Shown piece by piece: positions 14,147 through 25,124 of a stretch of DNA of 64,000 nt. Position numbers and translations under genes: made by a program. The DNA is from Siphlonurus alternatus (lineage: Eukaryota; Arthropoda; Insecta; Ephemeroptera; Siphlonuridae): assembly GCA_949825025.1 (NCBI GenBank), contig OX463780.1, forward strand, positions 39,474,979 to 39,538,978, given 5' to 3'. How positions within the stretch are numbered: position 1 is the first letter of the stretch; each line of letters begins with the position of its first letter. The notes beneath the pieces are model-generated. The model was given only the letters and a program-made list of their open reading frames with translations. It was not told where the DNA came from and made no database searches.

Positions 14147-14380
14147 AGGGTTTTAATCATTGTGCTAACGGACAGAGAAAATTGTTTGATTCGATTCCGC
14201 GAGGCTGCGGCTGTTGGCTCAGATCAGTATTCCAAGCAGCAGATCTTTACGCTTCACTCGTTCCCAATATTTCGACGTTCTCCTTTCTGTCTGATTATTG
14301 AAGTAGAAAAGAATTGTAGAAATAAATTGAAACAAATGAAAAAATCTATTTTTTCAAACTTAAATCATATAAAATATTAG
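14147..14380 (+). mobile_element. weak tRNA-like / SINE-like island
   Basis: A B-box-like GATTCGATTCC at 14188-14198 lies in a GC-richer patch that decays rightward into A-rich sequence near 14320. A convincing tRNA fold is not obtained and no target-site duplication is evident. It may be an old tRNA-derived SINE or a chance match. Confidence 0.27.
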
Positions 14381-14678
14381 AGCTATATCATATAATACAA
14401 CCAATATTTGGACTATTTTTTTCATATTAGTATATAATATATAAGCTTCATCTTTGAATTAATTAATAAATACAAGAATATTTTGTTATTTACCATGCGT
14501 ATAAATATTTTAGTGTGGTATGATATTGTCAAATTTATTATTTTTATACAAAATATTTTATGAATGATCAACTATTATAACAATGATAATCATGTTACAT
14601 TTAAACCCCTAATGGAAACCCATGCTCTTATAATATATAACATATACACTATAGTGCGTTTAATTTTAAGCACAATAT

Positions 14679-14824
14679 AACAATGATCCATTGTATAACC
14701 ACGATACGGTACGAAGTTCATGTCCCTTCTTCTATAGTTAATCGTTGGTAGAGCGAAAATGCATAGAGAGCTGTGATAAGCTAGAGGAAGGGACATAAAT
14801 GAACTCGTGATCATTGTTGTTTGA
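14679..14824. mobile_element. degenerate inverted-repeat element
   Basis: AACAATGATC plus a GTTCATGTCCCTTC-like segment at the left recurs inverted at the right (AAGGGACATAAATGAAC ... GATCATTGTTG). The arms differ by small indels. This fits an old MITE-like element. Confidence 0.4.
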
Positions 14825-14986
14825 ATTAAAAATTAAATGCACTTCGGAGTGCATCATTAAATCATTTTCAATCATTAAGAATGGAAAAAAAATGATGCAG
14901 CACATTTGCAATGTCTCCCTTTTTTTTACTTTGTATAAAACACATGAAATAGTGTGTCCAGTTTGTGTATTTTAAATTTGCATACC

Positions 14987-15129
14987 AATGGATCTATTGT
15001 AGTCAGCAGGTCAAAAGTCAGTTCTTTCCGTCGTTCCTGTCACTGCATTGATCACTTTTTCAACTTGCCCTCTTAATAGATGACCCGCTTACATTGATCT
15101 TTAAACTGTTGACTTCAATAGATCCATTA
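14987..15129. mobile_element. MITE-like element, about 143 bp
   Basis: The ends AATGGATCTATTGTAGTCA and its near-complement TGACTTCAATAGATCCATT are inverted over about 20 bp. Weaker inverted similarity continues inward. The interior has no coding capacity. Confidence 0.6.
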
Positions 15130-15853
15130 GAGATGACATTAGATTGATGTAAATTTTTCAAACAAACAATGCAGTAAATAATGGTGTATTAATGTTTGAT
15201 TTGAAGAACTGCTAGAGTAAAATTATGAAGGAATTAAATTACACAAGTTTTAAAAATAGAAATTCTATAATATTCAATTAATCATATGATCTGAGTAGTT
15301 TCAAATGCGGTGATTCTCTTTGTAAATCCAACACTTTTACGTCCCTAAGACTCAATGTCAAACTTTTATGTCATTTTTCACAAATCTGTAAATAGGTATT
15401 GACATTAAACGTTTTTTGCTACTTATATTTTTATTTATGACAAATTTTATGTCCCTTGTAAGTCGAAATAAAATCATATGTCAACTTACAATAAATAGAG
15501 TGACTGAGATTCAACCTTGAATGAATTCGAACATCGACGGTTAATACGGATTTTTTTGACGCCTTAAATTCAATTTCACTTGTTTCACTGGATATATAAA
15601 ATACTAAACTTCTCTCCACAGTGAATTCATTTGAAAATATAATTTATATTTTTACATCTTTCTCATAAACAACAAATCAGAGGCTATTGAGGTTTTGCTT
15701 TCCTTGTTTTATTTTTTAGCTTGGTTCATTTTTTCATTTTTAAAGAAGTAAAAAAAAATGAATTTGAAAATAAATATTATATTTGAATTTTTTAAAAAAT
15801 TTATTCTATCATAACTTTGACGTAACTGTTATTTATTTTTACTATTAATTTAA

Positions 15854-16237
15854 GGTAGAGATAACGTCGAACAGCTGTTCGACGTAATCCCCTTTGATTA
15901 ACATGTAAACCTTAGCAAATTGACAAAAATTCTGAGATTTTTTTGAGAGGCAGATATTAGTGCCTAAAATCCATAGAAAAAGTTTCAAAACAATTAAACG
16001 AGCTGATTTTTTAAAATTAAGTTTTTAATTTGTCTCTCCATGGGAAAGCCCTATGCTGAAAATTGAAAAAATTATATAAAAAAAATCGGCTCGTTAAATT
16101 GTTTTGAAATTTTTTCTATGGCTTATAGGCACTAATATCTGCCTCTAAAAAAATTTCAGAATTTTTGTAAATTTGCTAAGGTTTACATGTTAATCAAAGG
16201 GGATTACGTCGAACAGCTGTTTGGTGTTATCTCTACG
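15854..16237. mobile_element. family-B inverted-repeat element, copy 1, at TTAA
   Basis: A 384-bp near-complete palindrome is flanked on each side by TTAA (15850-15853 and 16238-16241). The ends are GGTAGAGATAAC and GTTATCTCTACG. The arms, about 170 bp each, pair through a CAGCTGTTCGACGT-like subterminal block and long AT-rich segments. A related but internally different element with the same ends and TTAA flanks is at 31670. A TTAA duplication is characteristic of piggyBac- or Kolobok-type transposition; which one mobilised this element cannot be told. Confidence 0.85.
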
Positions 16238-16241
16238 TTAA

Positions 16242-18213
16242 TATTGAAATAATCTAAAAAATTAAATTATTACATTGCTGTTAAAAAGTGACAGCATTAT
16301 TAAATCTTTATTATTTTTTATGACTTTGTGTACTTTATGAAAAGTAATAGCATTACGTTTTATTAAAATAAAACAATATTTCTGTCTCAGTAGGTGGCAT
16401 ATTGCTAAAGTTGATTTTTTGTTAGGACTCAAAACTCAACAGGTCTTAACTTACCTCTTTTCTTTTCAACATTTGATTTACAATTGTAAACAAATTCATA
16501 TACTACATTTACTGATTTAATATAAACTGCTGTTTACATTTTAAATTTGATGAAAACTATTGCACCATTTATATGAAAAAAATTCTTATTTTACTATTAA
16601 AAAAATGTTTGTTTTCATTGTATTACCTTTTATTTTGAACTTTTTTGGAGTTAGTGAGCTGAGTATACAAGTATAAATCATCGTGCAATGTAGCACCATT
16701 GGTGGCGAGTACCTTTACCATCAGCCCCTAACACCCTCCTCTATTCCCACCGTATTCTCTCTCTCTCTCTCTCTCTGGTGTGAGAAGTTCTCTGATGAAG
16801 TGAAAAGATGAGTTATGAGAAACTGTGTACCATCTTTTCTACACTCTCAAATCCTCCCACATACTTTAATCTTCCTCCACCTCCTTTTCTCCTTCTGACT
16901 GTGGTATAAAATAGTAGCAGCTGATGACCTGAAACCAACAACAGCCATCAGTAACATAACGTACATTTATATATAAATACGGTGGTGGTAAATAAGAGGT
17001 GGTTTTCAATGTAACAAAAACAAACAAACAAAACAAAAACATCCAACAGAAAACATCAGTAAGCAAGAAAGATAAACGAAAATGAGAAACAAAATAACTT
17101 TGTATATATTATTATTATCTGCATAATTTTTATCTTTAAAAGTAAAATACAAAAGACGATGATAAAATAATATTAATAATATGACTAAGATCGGTGATCC
17201 ATCTTATAAAGTTTTCAACTTAATGATTATATAAGTCTAAACATTTCATTAAGTTATATTATATTACTTGTATAAGAAAATATGAACAAAAAATAAAGCC
17301 ATAATAATTATAAAGATTATATTATATTGTGGAATATCAAAGGTAATTTTTACTATTTATTTATTATAATTAACATTGCTTAATATATAATTAAAAAAAT
17401 ATTATATATATTTTTTTCTTTGAAGTATTTGACATGCAATAATAATCTGAATCCTTTATTATTACATTTATCAATATTTCTGAACTGTATATTTGAACTT
17501 TTATGAAGATGTTTTAAGTTTCCAACAATAATCAGGATATTCTATAAATTATAAATTTAATAGTTCATAATATGGATGCTGAATTACCCTGAGTATAAAA
17601 AAATTAATTTTGCAGTTTCGTTAAAAATTATACATCTTAAAACAGTCAGGAAATTACTCCTACTGAATCTTTGCTCCCACATTCAGTGGCCATAAACTTG
17701 CAAACCTGATTTTTTTTTATTTATATTGGAGCTGCATCTACATAATTTTTGTAATTAGATGGTATATTAAGACCTCTCGAGGTGTAAATAAGCAATATTA
17801 ACCTTTTTACAACATTATATCACACAACTCCTGATTTGCTCCTTTTTCCTAAAATACATGGTCTGTGAGTTGACAAATTTATATTCAAGCACGTGTATAT
17901 TAAAAATTGAACAAGTTAAAATTTAACTTGATGTGACGTCACGCCTAATTCATGTCCTCAGGTCCTTTAACGCTTATCTGAGTGGTAAGATAGAAACGAC
18001 GGTATCATCCACCCACCCTTCTTCTTACCTACCCCAGCACTACCCCCCGGTACTGCAACTCGCGGCCCACAGGCCTAACTCTTGGTTTATAGTGTCTCTA
18101 CCCCTCTTACAACAAAAACCCCAAGAGCAAAACTCTCCTTCCACGTCTTTCGTTCTTATCAACATTAATGGCGTGTTTAAACTTTTAGTCATTCAGCGAG
18201 CCATACAGCTTAG

Positions 18214-18286
<73 letters not shown>

Positions 18287-19508
18287 CTCTTGGTATACTC
18301 GATAAAAAGTGTCAAGTTTAATCTTAAATACTTGATATAAAAATCAGTCACCCTCGCAAAGCATTTTTTAACTTTAAGAGGAGTACAGGAAATTAGACAT
18401 ACTGAAAGTATCTTAATCCTAAAGGCTTAAAAAAAAATTGTAAAGCCTTAAATTGTACATGCAACAAAAGATCTCACTACTGTAGAATTTGTGTCGTTAA
18501 ACAATAGGTCTATTTGTAAAACCACAATCAGATTATAATCTAATTAATCTATTATGAGATTTTCCTTATGTTATCTGTAGAGATGGTTCAACTAATTATT
18601 ATAATTGATTCATGAATTTATTGTGTATTTTATAAGATGTTTTCAATGTATTAAATTATCCATTCTCAAATTTTGATGATAGGTGGATTCTAAAAAAACT
18701 ATGAGCACGTTATTGTAAAGTCAAATGAAAGAAAAAGACAGTGCCCATCACTCTGTTTTGCTATTTTCAGCATGTAGTTCATGCATGTACAGTGTATAAA
18801 AGTATTATAAGTGAATTATTTAAAAAGTAAATTCTATAAATAAAAACACTTTTTTCTTCTATTTTTTTCTACTGCTTGCACTTAAAAACTTTTACATTCA
18901 TGGGCTGCAACATTTTAAGCGAGAATTGCACTTTAAGAAAGATATTGTTTTAAAGTTTTTGAAGTGTATGACATTATTATGTTACAAGTTAAAAGTTTTC
19001 TTCTCTCCTGTATGATTGTAAATATAAAATGTATGAGGTATGAAATAATGTACAAAATGTCTTAAACTAACTATTTATACACCTAATGACATCACTATAT
19101 AAAGTTTTGGTAAATAGAGTTTATATTAAGAAACTTTTCTCCTCTATCTTAAAACTTATAACTTGAATAAGTAACACGCATTTTAAAGTGTCTAAAATAT
19201 TATAATGTTGTGCTGCAAAATATACAATATGAAATAAAATAATACAGCTTTTCTAGATCTGAACTATCATATGAAAATGAGACAAATATAATTATATGTG
19301 TAACTATATCGTGAGACCATACAGCTCATTTGTAACTATTTATAACTACAAATAAAATTACATTAACACTTAAAGATTTTAATAATGTCATTGTTCTTAG
19401 TAGATGGTAAATCAATGAAAAATTTAGCAAGCCTTCCTTACATAATACTGTTATTATTGGGTGAAAAAATTAAAGCAATATTCATTATAGTTTTCGAGAT
19501 ATAATATA
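16242..19508. other. gene-free AT-rich stretch with GC islands
   Basis: A short (CT)n tract of about 10 units lies at 16756-16776 inside a GC-richer patch (16680-16960). A second patch at 17930-18215 contains GTGACGTCACG and runs directly into the (CT)n tract at 18217. The 135-codon frame across the second patch ends in a Ser-Leu repeat generated by the microsatellite, so I do not call it a gene. Confidence 0.5.
18217..18284. repeat. (CT)n microsatellite, about 34 units
   Basis: This is an uninterrupted CT tract of about 68 bp at the right edge of a GC-richer patch. On the minus strand it is GAGAG. Confidence 0.96.
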
Positions 19509-20222
19509 TGTCAGAAATAGATAGAAGGTGCCAAGTTATGCTACTCTGATTTTTTTCAGATTTTTTAGAGTCCGGGAAGTATTTTTAAAAAATTATTGAA
19601 AGTACAGAGAGAGTAACCTCCACTTGACGCCTCTCTTAAGGGCATTGGGTGTAGCACCGGTAGTTGGCAACACTGACGTATCTTCACCATATGTTAATTT
19701 TTTATCCTTGCTCAACGGAGTAATTTTTATGCTAGAGCTAAGCTGATTGCTGTAGTATCAAGATAATTAGTAGCCCAAGTGCACAATTTGGCTAATTAAA
19801 GCCTGATTTAAAGAAAAGTATTTTTTAGTATTTTTTTAAATTTACATGCATTTTTATAAAATATAAAAAAATACTTTTCTTTACATCAGGCTTTATTTAG
19901 CCAAATTGTGCACTTGGGCTACTAATTATCTTGATACTACAGCAATCAGCTTAGCTCTAGCATAAAAATTACTCCGAGGAGCAAGGATAAAAAATTAACA
20001 TGGTGAAGATACGTCAGTGTTGCCAACTACCGGTGCTACACCCAATGCCCTTAATAAACGGATAGGACCTAAAAGGGGCGTGAGTTCAAACCCGACCTCG
20101 GCAAAACTTTTTAGCAATACTTCTCGGCCTCTAAAAAATCTGAAAAAAAATCAGAGTGGCATAACTTTGCACCCTCTATTCATTTTTGAAATAAATGATT
20201 TTGAGGTCAATACTCTAATGGT
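19509..20222. mobile_element. family-A foldback element, copy 2, split by an insertion
   Basis: The outer arms (AAATAGATAGAAGGTG ... TCAGATTTTTTAGAG at left; CTCTAAAAAATCTGAAAA ... ACTTTGCACCCTCTAT at right) match the other family-A copies. The centre is interrupted by a separate palindrome at 19640-20050. Joining sequence on both sides of that insertion recreates the family-A centre. The left end is less complete than in copies 3 and 5, while the right end keeps GAGGTCAATACTC. Confidence 0.85.
19640..20050. mobile_element. 411-bp TTAA-flanked palindromic element nested in family A
   Basis: GGGCATTGGGTGTAGCACCGG-type ends are flanked by TTAA at 19636-19639 and 20051-20054. The arms, about 185 bp each, are near-perfect inverted complements around an AT-rich centre near 19845. 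The insertion point corresponds to the TTAAG in the centre of intact family-A copies, so the original target can be read directly from its neighbours. No open frame is present; it is non-autonomous and younger than its host copy. Confidence 0.9.
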
Positions 20223-20224
20223 AA

Positions 20225-21700
20225 CATTTAAATCTTTTAGGTGAATAGGTTACCTGTCCTTCTTATAACTTTGTTTATTTAAGGAGGAAAAGAAAAGGGT
20301 AAAAACCATAGTCACATTTTCCTTGCCGTAATCCACTCTTGGAAAAAAAAAAAAATAAAAGATAGAGTCAAGTGAAGAGTTAGCTATAGATATGTTGTGG
20401 AATAAAGAATGAGACTATTACTTGATACAAAACTGAAAAATTTATTGCAACTTTAACACATCGAATAATAAAAAAAACTTTAACCGACAATAAAATGCAA
20501 TGAAGTGTTATAGACTTTGATAGTATAGGGAAAAAAATAAAAATATATATATTGAAGAAAAAACGATATATATCTTTTAATGATTACAATGCATGTGATA
20601 ATACAAGGTATATTATATTGTTAAAGTGTTAAAGTAAAGCTTTAATGTTTTTATTATTGTAATTTTTCAAAGATATTATCAGTATTATATCTATACCTAT
20701 GTATAGAATTTTTATTTACCTATTTAAATATAAAAAAGGAGATTATATATAGTGTTTAATGATAAAAGCAATTATTATTTCAGAGTAGTTTTTACAATCA
20801 AATTTTACAATGTAATTGAAAGTAATGTCAGTATATTAAAATAAATATAGTGTAAGTTAGTAAAAAAAAAGTATGGCGTAAAACTTTAATTTGAAAAAAA
20901 AAATGTAAAAAAATCAATTTGATTATAATTAGCAATAATTATAATTGATGATGTAATATTATTATGTATAATATAAAACCAATGCATGTGACTCAATATT
21001 GAAGCTTATGACTTTATAGTATAGACGCGATATAATTTCATGTATATTATTTATTCTTCTCAAGGGTTTTTCCTACTAAAATTTTCTATTTTCTTTGCAT
21101 TTTCTATATAGGATCAGCCTCTACAACATTTTACCTCTTGATTCACGACTGTTACAAATAATTTAAGATTTATTTTAACTGACGAGCAGTGCTTTAAAAA
21201 ATGATAAAATTATATCTTCATGCAGTGTAGCTAATATAATAGTATAAGGATTATATAGTCATGCATACCATGTGATAATATTAAGCAAATAAAAAGACTA
21301 TATATTATATGATTCTTAAGTTCTGCTTGTTACTATGCATTAGTATAGACTTTAAGCAAAAACTCTTGAAGCTAATGTTATATTATACTATCGATAAAAG
21401 TTATAATAATTGTATGCTATTGGATTCACATTAAATCGGTTACAATTCTCATTTTTCGTTTATCTGAAATCTACTGCATTATTATGATTTAATGTACATG
21501 TACGTCTTTGTGGTCTGCAAATGTCTGCATATAAAAGAAAGGTATAAAAAATTTACTATCACATATAATTCTTGAAATAAAATAACATTTGCTAACACAT
21601 AAAAAAATTAAAGTTAGTAAGACTTTACAAAACTAAAATTCTCCTTTTTTTTTTTTTAAAGAAATATCGATTTATTCCTTTTATTTTTGTAGATTATTAT
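20225..21700. other. gene-free AT-rich stretch
   Basis: AT-rich throughout, with homopolymer runs. I see no gene, RNA or structured repeat. Confidence 0.5.
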
Positions 21701-21709
21701 ATCATGATT

Positions 21710-21980
21710 TATAAAACTACCGAGCAGTGTAGGCGCATTAAAATTGGTCGCGTACCCTCCTCGCATGAGGAAAGTTGCGGGTTCGAATCCCGGTCTAGAG
21801 TGAGATACTTTTCACCATTTTTCCGGGGTTTGGACAAGTGCCCTGCCTTCGGAAGGTGCATCTTAGAATGTGCCGGACTTTCTGATACAGGTTTCTATAG
21901 TTTCCTGTAAATAACATGCCAAATGGCGGGAACTTTGAATTAGGCCATGGCCGCTCTTATTCGTACGCGTTTTTTTTTTT
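21710..21980 (+). mobile_element. tRNA-derived SINE candidate
   Basis: The first ~90 bases are tRNA-like. They hold a possible D stem (GCGC...GCGT), an anticodon arm with loop CTCGCAT (CGC, alanine-like), a 5-base variable segment and a T arm GCGGG-TTCGAAT-CCCGG that includes an exact B box GGTTCGAATCC at 21780-21790. The acceptor strands do not pair, so this is not a functional tRNA gene. A GC-richer body without coding capacity follows and ends at a T run near 21971-21981. I found no clear flanking duplication, so the exact ends are uncertain. Confidence 0.6.
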
Positions 21981-21984
21981 ATTA

Positions 21985-23525
21985 GCAATACTCTTAATAA
22001 GTTTGAATGCTTACGCCAATAGCAGAATATGCTGTAATAAATAAAAAAAAATACCGCATTACATAAACGTGTCAGTGTAAATCGTTGTTATAGAATTACC
22101 GTCATTTTACATACCTCTTTGGCAAACTGTTTCAGTAGCTATGTTGTCGTTGACAGTGAAAAATCGCAACCCAACGCCCACCTCCAAATTCTACTATATA
22201 ACAGCCTCCATTTCGCATTGTTTTGTGAACCACCCATAACTAAAGTAATAGAAAATAAAAATTCTCAACTCAAGCGAGACATTAGCTGAAAGAAATATAT
22301 TTTTTTAAACGAATGATTGATATGGTTCAAATGTTATATAAAAAACATTTTACTTAGAATATTAAAGTAGATTATATTGAAAAATGTTTTCTTTGTTTTG
22401 TATGCCCTATTTTTTTATTGTAATATAGTTTTCTTGTTTGATAAAGTATGGCCATTTTTTAAAAAATCTCTAATAATCTCCAACTATTTAAAAAAGAATA
22501 CAAATTGTTACTGATTTCCTCTTGTAATTTTATGTAACTGATTTGTGTTAATTGAGCATTTGATTTAAAATTAGGAAGATTAATAAATTATTTGATAAGC
22601 ATAAATTGAAATAAAACTAACAAAATATATCAATATTCAATATCAATGATGGATATGGATGCAATAGCCAATAAACTAATACAAAATTCTTCTAAATTGC
22701 TACAATTGCATATAATTTATCTTAGAATATATAATTTTACTTGCCTGTGCTGAAATAGTTTTTAATTTTTAATATGATATAAAACATTAATGATTTATTT
22801 TTGAAACTAACTGTCATGAATAATATTATCTTATGTACAAAACCACACTTATTAATTTTTACAAAGAGAAGGTACTCCATGTGAGACATAACGACAGATC
22901 ATCCTCAGGATCAAAGATTTAAAGTTATCTGGTAATTAATGTTATAATAAAGAGAATGTGTAAGCTTCAGGAAGTTTATCAACTTAAATCATTGCAAATT
23001 ATTTAAAGTTAAGTAATTTAGTAATGTTGAGAAATAATAATGTTAATTTAATTGAACTAACAATAAGAGCTAAAATTTTCCACAAGTTATATTTTTAATA
23101 ATAATTATAATAATTTTCTATTCGAACATTTGGGTTGTACATAGACAATCATTGATCAAGTCAAGATATTTTTTTCTATAAGTAGTAAACAAACACAAAA
23201 ACATAAATAAATCAAAGGTATACATACATACATAATTTGTAATTGTCAATAAACATTTTAAAATTAACTCGACATTTTCATAATAGTTTTAAAACTCCAT
23301 GAAGTTTGCAACGTTGCATGAAGAGGCTATATGGAGATGCCTCAAATCTTATACTGGCCAAGTGTCATGCACACATCACGAGCTTTGTAAGAAGGCGCCA
23401 TCGTCACAAATCATGCGCCACCACCAAACCAAAGAGTGAGCACACCATTCTTGTATTCTTGGAGCAGCAGTGCATTGTTGTGTTGTTTCATTGTTAATGC
23501 TTCACTGCGGAGCTTGTACGAAGAG
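21985..23525. other. gene-free stretch
   Basis: Mostly AT-rich, with GC-richer patches at 22080-22250 and 23300-23525. The latter leads into the (AG)n tract. Its short frames (63 to 92 codons) are not recognisable and several are carried by the microsatellite. Confidence 0.5.
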
Positions 23526-23633
<108 letters not shown>

Positions 23634-23734
23634 AACGCGTTATTTTCTTCATTCTCTTCTACTGTTGTGTCCCATATCATCTGTCACACGCCAACTTTGA
23701 AGCAAGAGAGCTAGAGAAGCACAGATAGGTCAGT

Positions 23735-24680
23735 TCTACATGAATAAATTACTGTCACCACCAAAATTCTGAAATTTCTGCTTACTTGAATATTAAATAA
23801 TTACATGAATTGCTGTCATTTACACAGAAATAATGTAATTCACCATTATAAATCTCATTACTGTTGATGAGTTTTCCTACAGTTTGAAAACAACTTACAA
23901 AATTACATGAAAATAATGCTGTACAAAACACACAAATCAAGTACTCCAATTTTAATTAAATTACAAAATAATCTCTTACAATAATACTTCTTGATCAATG
24001 TTAGGGGCCTTAAATAATAAACATGAGCAAGTAATGATTTGAGTATTTAAATACTATAGTAATAAACTGAATTTGCCTTCTTAGACGAAAAAAAAAATAG
24101 TCTCTTTTTTTAAAAAATTACGGTAAAAATATATCATGCTACAATCGAAAGCAAAATTATATGCAGTTTTTCTTATGATCTTAATTCCCAATGTTATTCA
24201 AGTGCACACAATTTTGATTGTGATAGTAGCAAACACAACATTGGAGGTTGAACAAGCGTGATAAATTGAACACCCTGTGGCTTGCTGATGATACTGCGGC
24301 GTCTTCTTGAAACAATATTATTATTACTCTCTCACTGCAGCAACTCTATTTAACGTCACGTGGTAAAATTAAACGTATGATTTCAGCTGATTGTCATCAC
24401 TTGTCCTCGCATTTGTTACGTCTGCTGGTGACACTAAGGAAGGCTAATTTTAATTAATTTGCTATAATGTATTCAAAGATGTAATATATAAAAAAATATT
24501 TGCAAATTAATAGGAAAAGTAAAAATAGATTATGACCACTCCATTTATGTTGAGGAAAACTATGTTATATATGTCAATATAGTATATAGTTTTTGTTTAA
24601 CATATTATCCTTATTAGCTATGTATTACTTTGTTGCAGATTTGATCTTACGCATTCTGAATTCCTTTTATATTTATAGCT
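23735..24680. other. gene-free AT-rich stretch
   Basis: Positions 24260-24440 are GC-richer, contain CAGCTGATTGTCATCAC and AACGTCACGTGG, and could be regulatory. Nothing else is distinguishable. Confidence 0.4.
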
Positions 24681-24683
24681 AAA

Positions 24684-24695
24684 GAAAACAGTATT
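24684..24695. repeat. 12-bp target-site duplication, left copy
   Basis: GAAAACAGTATT occurs here and again at 25111-25122, exactly flanking the 5S-derived SINE. This is the expected footprint of retroposition. Confidence 0.8.
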
Positions 24696-25110
24696 TTTTT
24701 TATCAAAACACAATTGGGTACTTCTGTTAACTAATTACTTACTATTTCTAAAACCCCGAACCTTCAGAAACCCTAACTTGAGCGTTACGCAGACTCTACC
24801 GGAACGGGAGCGGCCATGCACGGTCTTGCAATCCATCCATGCACGCATTTGCCAGAGACTGAGGGAAAAGTAACGTGGAAACCTCAGTCAGTATAGACGC
24901 TACATCAGCTTTTATCAATGAACCGGAAGTGCAATGGTCCAAAGTCAGGGGAACCACATGGTGGAAAAGCGCAACGATTTACCACTGGGTGGGAAATTTG
25001 ATTTTTGTTGAAAATGGTCACCCATCCAACTACTAACTACACTCGGCGTTGCTTGACTTCGATGATCTGACAAGACCCGGTCAAGCGCACTGCAGCGCCA
25101 CACCTCTCAC
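24696..25110 (-). mobile_element. 5S rRNA-derived SINE, full-length-looking
   Basis: Read on the minus strand, the element starts at 25110 and reaches a recognisable 5S rRNA segment within about 35 bases (about 25015-25080). It keeps GATCATCGAAGTCAAGCAACG (A-box region) and TTGGATGGGTGACC (C-box region), the internal promoter elements of 5S genes. About 300 bases of unrelated body follow, and the element ends in a short A tract beside the left duplication. Length is 415 bp. Presence of the head, an A-rich end and a 12-bp flanking duplication makes a retroposed 5S-headed SINE (SINE3-type) more likely than a plain 5S pseudogene. I cannot name the family. Confidence 0.82.
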
Positions 25111-25122
25111 GAAAACAGTATT
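25111..25122. repeat. 12-bp target-site duplication, right copy
   Basis: GAAAACAGTATT is identical to 24684-24695 and abuts the 5' end of the minus-strand SINE. Confidence 0.8.
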
Positions 25123-25124
25123 AA

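Noticed and set aside
24696..25110. Functional 5S rRNA gene on the minus strand
   Set aside because: Only the central promoter region is 5S-like. The outer parts differ and an unrelated body and flanking duplication follow, so a SINE fits better.
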